Below are positions 60,732 to 64,000 of a DNA stretch of 64,000 bases, in pieces (the first letter of the stretch is position 1; each line of letters begins with the position of its first letter). The notes under the pieces were generated by a model. It was not told where the DNA came from and searched no databases. It was given only the letters and a program-made list of their open reading frames with translations. A program made the translations under genes and the position numbers. The stretch covers positions 1 through 64,000 of the forward strand of contig CAJUKB010000006.1 in NCBI GenBank assembly GCA_910587325.1, given 5' to 3'. The DNA comes from an uncultured Bacilli bacterium. Its GTDB lineage: Bacteria > Bacillota_I > Bacilli_A > RF39 > UBA660.

Positions 60732-61688
60732 CTACTTTCCTCTTTTCTTATTTCCTTCATTTATCTTTTTAAAAATAAAGTTTTGAATAACAACAAATCC
60801 ATTGGTTACAATCCAATATAAGGCAATGGCTGTTGGTAAACTAAAGGATGCAACCGAAATCATAATAATCATAAATTTTAAAGTAAATTGCATTTGGCGT
60901 TCCATTTCACTATTGGTATTTTGATTATGCATTGCATTTTTAAAAGAGAAATACGTTGAGAATATAATAAGAACAATTAAAGCTATATAGATATATTTTC
61001 CTTGGCTTATTCCTACCCATGGTGTCATACCTAACTTCATTCCAAATAGGCTATCTTCAAATATAGCAGGTACTCGGTTTATGGCTTGTAAGAAAGCAAA
61101 GAATAATGGAAGTTGTATAAAAGCAATTAGACAACCAGATACTGGATTAATCTTATATTTTTTATAAACAAGCATGGTTTCTTGACTTTTCATCATCATC
61201 GAATCACTATCGGTTTTATTTGCGTATTTCTTTTCAATTTTTTTAATTTCCGGTTGGGCTTTTTTCATATTCTCTGATTGATTCATTGTCTTTTTAGAGA
61301 ACGGAAGTAATATTAAACGTATTCCTAATCCTATTAACATTACAGATACTCCAAAATTTTGAATGGCAATACCTAGTTTTAAGATTAACCAAGCAAGTGG
61401 TTTTACAAAAATAGATTCCCATAAACTATGATATTTGATATCGTTTGGTTTAAATTCTTTACAAGTAGGTAATTCTTCTAATTTAATATTTAATTGATCA
61501 TTGTATTTTTCATAAACTTCATATAAGGCTTGTTCTTCTGGCTTACACAAAATATTATTTTGTAAACTCTGTCCTGTACTTTCAAAAGTTACAATTTGTT
61601 TTCCTTCTTTTAAATAGGTTTTATTTCCACATCCTGTTGTTAAAAATAAAACAGCTATTAATAATACTATTATTTTTTTTGTTTTCAT
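60732..61688 (-). CDS. yidC: membrane protein insertase YidC/OxaA
   Basis: About 318 aa from ATG 61688 (AAAGGAGAT upstream). Signal peptide with lipobox LTTGC (lipoprotein Cys). The conserved core includes the helix near PLAWLILKLGIAIQNFGVSVMLIGLGIRLILLP, with the hydrophilic-groove Arg in GIRLILLPF, and the final helices WIVTNGFVVIQNFIF. It inserts membrane proteins. It overlaps the rnpA stop. Confidence 0.96.
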   Translation of the reverse strand: MKTKKIIVLLIAVLFLTTGCGNKTYLKEGKQIVTFESTGQSLQNNILCKPEEQALYEVYEKYNDQLNIKLEELPTCKEFKPNDIKYHSLWESIFVKPLAWLILKLGIAIQNFGVSVMLIGLGIRLILLPFSKKTMNQSENMKKAQPEIKKIEKKYANKTDSDSMMMKSQETMLVYKKYKINPVSGCLIAFIQLPLFFAFLQAINRVPAIFEDSLFGMKLGMTPWVGISQGKYIYIALIVLIIFSTYFSFKNAMHNQNTNSEMERQMQFTLKFMIIMISVASFSLPTAIALYWIVTNGFVVIQNFIFKKINEGNKKRGK

Positions 61689-62011
61689 TTTATCTCCTTT
61701 ATTAAGTCTTTTAACTCTTTTTTCATATTTATAAATGGTAAATCTACACAACTTTTCTTTATCATTATAATATAATCATAGTAATTTGGAAAGTCTTCTT
61801 TTAATTCATCAATTATGGCTCTTACTTGACGTTTTAATTTATTTCGTACTACTGCATTTCCAAGTTTTTTAGAAACTGCAATTCCAAACTTCTTATTTGT
61901 TTCTTCTTTTTTCCTTATATATAATACAAAACTTTTATTTTTAAAAAAGGGACTATTCTTGATAATTGTATTAAAATCTATTTTTGATTTAACAACTTCT
62001 TGTTTTTTCAT
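61685..62011 (-). CDS. rnpA: ribonuclease P protein component
   Basis: 108 aa. The RNase P signature region AVVRNKLKRQVRAIIDE is present, preceded by GIAVSKKLGN. It pairs with the catalytic RNA (not in this window) to cut tRNA leaders. It follows rpmH across a terminator-like hairpin. Confidence 0.95.
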   Translation of the reverse strand: MKKQEVVKSKIDFNTIIKNSPFFKNKSFVLYIRKKEETNKKFGIAVSKKLGNAVVRNKLKRQVRAIIDELKEDFPNYYDYIIMIKKSCVDLPFINMKKELKDLIKEIK

Positions 62012-62036
62012 ACTATCCCTTCCTTATATAATATAG

Positions 62037-62060
62037 CAAAAAAACCACAAGAATGTGGTT
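62037..62060 (-). terminator. terminator-like hairpin between rpmH and rnpA
   Basis: On the minus strand AACCACA-TTC-TTGTGGTT is followed by TTTT. It sits between rpmH and rnpA, and probably limits rnpA transcription relative to rpmH. Confidence 0.7.
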
Positions 62061-62188
62061 TATTTCGTAATTAAGTTCTTACGACCTTTTTTTCTTCTAT
62101 TTTTTAAAATTTTAGTTTCTTTACGTGCAAAAAATCCATGTTTTTTCGCTTTTTTTCTTTTATTTGGTTGATAAGTACCTATTTTCAT
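62060..62188 (-). CDS. rpmH: 50S ribosomal protein L34
   Basis: A 42-aa, very basic protein: MKIGTYQPNKRKKAKKHGF, then KNRRKKGRKNLITK, the L34 signature. The ribosome site AGGAGG lies about 6 bases before the ATG at 62188. It is the first gene left of oriC except for the hypothetical at 62309. Confidence 0.93.
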   Translation of the reverse strand: MKIGTYQPNKRKKAKKHGFFARKETKILKNRRKKGRKNLITK

Positions 62189-62308
62189 AATCGTTTCCTC
62201 CTTTAAATCTAAAGCTCCCTTATTATAATATTATTAAATTCATAATGTCAAGGAATAGATATTATTTTATTCAGTGTTTGGGTAAAAATATCATTTAAAT
62301 TTTTGATA

Positions 62309-62917
62309 TTAATAAGCACGATGAACATCTGAACCATTCCATCTATTAAAATTAGAAAATAATGATAGTCTTCTTGCTCTATTTATTTTTCTTTCTTCAT
62401 TTACAGGAATATTTCTTATATTATCTAAAGCAATTTCAAAATATTTAGTAGCCGTTTCATCATCGATATTAGGGTGGGCTTGTTTTATTTTAGAATAAAT
62501 GGCTTTTGCTAAATCTAAATCACATGCTATTTCAATTCCTTTTAGACTGCCAATAAAAGGGTTTTTTTGAAAATAATCATACATTATTTTTTTATCAGGT
62601 GATAAAAAATTACTATCGCAATCTAAATCTAAAGCTCTAGTATCTAATCCACATTTGATACAACCACAATCTTTATAAGCCCTTCCTTCCGTTCTATCAT
62701 GTTCGATACTAGAATATACTAATATATGTTCACAAGATGCATATTCTTCTTTTTTCATATCTTCATACAAAAGAAGTTGTTTTTCATTTAAATTTTTATT
62801 TTCTTCTGTTAATTCTAAATAATCTTTAATTATTGCACTTTCTTCAAATTCTTTAATTGCTTTTTCTACTTCTTCCTTTCGTTCTACTAATTTATTATAT
62901 TCTTCTGATTCACTCAT
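62309..62917 (-). CDS. zinc-binding hypothetical protein next to the origin
   Basis: 202 aa. The N-terminal 60 residues are a charged coiled coil (EEYNKLVERKEEVEKAIKEFEES, LTEENKNLNEKQLLLYEDM). A Cys-rich middle (SCEHILVYS, YKDCGCIKCGLDTRALDLDCD) probably binds zinc. The C-terminus is helical and basic. I do not recognise it. It lies between rpmH and oriC, where most relatives have no gene. Confidence 0.6.
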   Translation of the reverse strand: MSESEEYNKLVERKEEVEKAIKEFEESAIIKDYLELTEENKNLNEKQLLLYEDMKKEEYASCEHILVYSSIEHDRTEGRAYKDCGCIKCGLDTRALDLDCDSNFLSPDKKIMYDYFQKNPFIGSLKGIEIACDLDLAKAIYSKIKQAHPNIDDETATKYFEIALDNIRNIPVNEERKINRARRLSLFSNFNRWNGSDVHRAY

Positions 62918-63015
62918 ATAAACCTCCCTTTGCTATGAGAATTATAACATTTTTTGTTTTACTATTCACTAGTTTTTTATATATTTCTATTTAAAAAAAT
63001 TATTGTCTATAAAAA

Positions 63016-63239
63016 TGTGGATACTTTTTTAACTTATTCCTTATTGAAATAGACATATCAACACTATGAACATAATGTTGATAAACTATATGAACAATGT
63101 TTATAATTTATAAACTAAAATTTGTGGATAATGTTGATAAATTAAGAAAAGTCAGTTATTATAATGGCAAATTCATGTGGATAACATGTGCATAACCATG
63201 TGTTTTATTTTTTTCACTTTTCAATAGTTGATTATTGAG
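63016..63239. other. oriC: chromosomal replication origin (oriC) with DnaA boxes
   Basis: Exact DnaA boxes TGTGGATAA (complement of TTATCCACA) at 63123-63131 and 63176-63184; one-mismatch boxes TGTGGATAC (63016-63024), TGTTGATAA (63076-63084 and 63132-63140), TGTTTATAA (63098-63106, two mismatches) and TGTGCATAA (63187-63195). All share one orientation. An inverted repeat TCAATA-GTTGAT-TATTGA lies at 63222-63239. The region 62918-63284 holds no other gene. Genes to the left read leftward and dnaA reads right, as expected at an origin. Confidence 0.9.
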
Positions 63240-63284
63240 ATACAATGAAATTACTTAAGGTAGCAGAGAGTGGGGTGAGGGAAT

Positions 63285-64000
63285 TTGCTAGTTGAAGAGT
63301 TGTGGAATACTTTTTTAGAAACAATTAAAAAAGAAATTAATTCCGCTTCATACAGTGCTTGGTTTCATGATTTAAAATTACTTAATGTGGAGAAGGATTC
63401 TTTAACTATTCAAGTTCCAATGGAAATCCACAAAAAAATACTTGGAGATAATTATTATTCTCTTATGGAAGAAATTTTATTTAATCTATCAGGCATTACA
63501 TATAATATAAAATTTGTTTTAGAAGAGGAAAAACAAGTAGAAAATAGTCTTTCTCCTCCTACTATAGAAAATACGAAAGTGGATGCATTATGGGAAAGCA
63601 ATTTGGATAAGACTCTCAATTTTGATAATTATATTGTGGGAAATACCAATCGTTTTGCAAAAGTAGCTGGTATGGCAGTAGCAGAACAACCAGGAAAAAT
63701 TCACAATCCTTTATTTATATATGGAAAAAGTGGCCTTGGAAAAACACACTTAATGCATGCAATTGGAAATTTTATTACAGAAACAACCAATAAAAAAGTC
63801 TTATACACAACTAGTGATATGTTTATGAACGAATATATTGGTATTGCAGGAATGGAAAAAGGAAAAAATGCGATTGATTATTCCAACAACTTTAAAAATA
63901 AATACCGAAATGTCGATGTATTAATTATCGACGATATCCAATACTTAGTTGGAGCAGATAAAACACAAGAAGAATTCTTCTATACCTTTAATGCTCTTCA
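63285..64000 (+). CDS. dnaA: chromosomal replication initiator DnaA (3' end outside window)
   Basis: The frame starts at TTG 63285, preceded by GGTGAGGG and an in-frame TGA at 63276-63278, so no earlier start exists. It stays open to the window end (about 238 codons). Domain I is LVEELWNTFLETIKK onwards; a short linker leads to the AAA+ domain with Walker A GKSGLGKTH and Walker B LIIDDIQYLVGAD. It binds the boxes just upstream and opens the origin. Confidence 0.96.
   Translation, partial: MLVEELWNTFLETIKKEINSASYSAWFHDLKLLNVEKDSLTIQVPMEIHKKILGDNYYSLMEEILFNLSGITYNIKFVLEEEKQVENSLSPPTIENTKVDALWESNLDKTLNFDNYIVGNTNRFAKVAGMAVAEQPGKIHNPLFIYGKSGLGKTHLMHAIGNFITETTNKKVLYTTSDMFMNEYIGIAGMEKGKNAIDYSNNFKNKYRNVDVLIIDDIQYLVGADKTQEEFFYTFNAL

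Overview
The window is a low-GC (strongly AT-rich) chromosome segment from a walled, Gram-positive-type bacterium. It carries the conserved origin block rpmH-rnpA-yidC-jag-mnmE-mnmG-rsmG-parB/noc reading leftward from oriC, with dnaA reading rightward off the window edge. LPXTG-like surface proteins, sortases, a class A PBP and a SleB-type hydrolase point to Bacillota (Firmicutes). Very high AT content and many hypothetical genes suggest a gut Bacilli/Erysipelotrichia-like or related lineage; this placement is inference. The only tRNA is tRNA-Trp(CCA), and TGA is used as a stop.

Layout. 1-4.1 kb: a deoxyribonucleotidase, a sortase plus thioester/SpaA-type adhesin pair, and a CmpB-like membrane protein. 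4.2-6.1 kb: a DUF2975/YozG-type regulator/DUF4173-like membrane cluster behind a perfect palindrome. 6.1-7.3 kb: a frameshifted small gene, a class III Fic protein and tRNA-Trp. 7.4-10 kb: a SleB-like hydrolase and an AbiGi/AbiGii-like abortive infection pair. 10.1-11.0 kb and 44.9-45.1 kb: the two halves of one amidase-LysM gene, split by a 33.8-kb integrative conjugative element (ICE).

The ICE (about 11,014-44,860) is bounded by a shared 6-bp core CACCTC. Inside each end is a 13-bp inverted arm exactly 8 bp from the core, giving a textbook serine-integrase attP when joined. The amidase reading frame is restored exactly when the ICE is removed. Gene order from right to left: zinc-ribbon and ParB-like proteins; a surface module (secreted protein, thioester adhesin, sortase); a replication-initiator-like protein and SSB; a minimal type IV secretion set (pilin-like, TrbL/VirB6-like, PrgI/VirB3-like, VirB4, M23 hydrolase); a HEPN-like protein; a candidate oriT; RHH/MobC-like proteins and a MOBP-type relaxase; a Ser/Thr kinase; three acidic proteins; and the VirD4 coupling protein. 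A defence block follows: an AbiTii-type protein overlapping a 56-aa membrane protein with a matching repeat motif, then type I restriction-modification hsdM-hsdS-hsdR. A tandem XRE regulator, small unknown genes and the large serine recombinase complete the element. The long operon is punctuated by terminator-like hairpins, many of which contain the upstream gene's stop codon.

Right of the ICE: a decayed Rpn-family nuclease, a class A PBP, a radical SAM protein, a D-2-hydroxyacid dehydrogenase, and two copies (800 bp apart) of a cassette resembling a type I toxin-antitoxin locus. One copy is intact with a 28-aa membrane peptide; the other is degenerate. A J-domain-like gene lacking HPD lies between them. 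After the origin operon come a HipA-like protein, an ORC/Cdc6-like ATPase with a degenerate P-loop, a zinc-binding hypothetical, and oriC with seven DnaA-box-like 9-mers. The strongest candidates for undescribed biology are the AbiTii/small membrane protein pair, the duplicated toxin cassette, the stop-codon hairpin punctuation of the ICE operon, and the reversible splitting of an autolysin gene.
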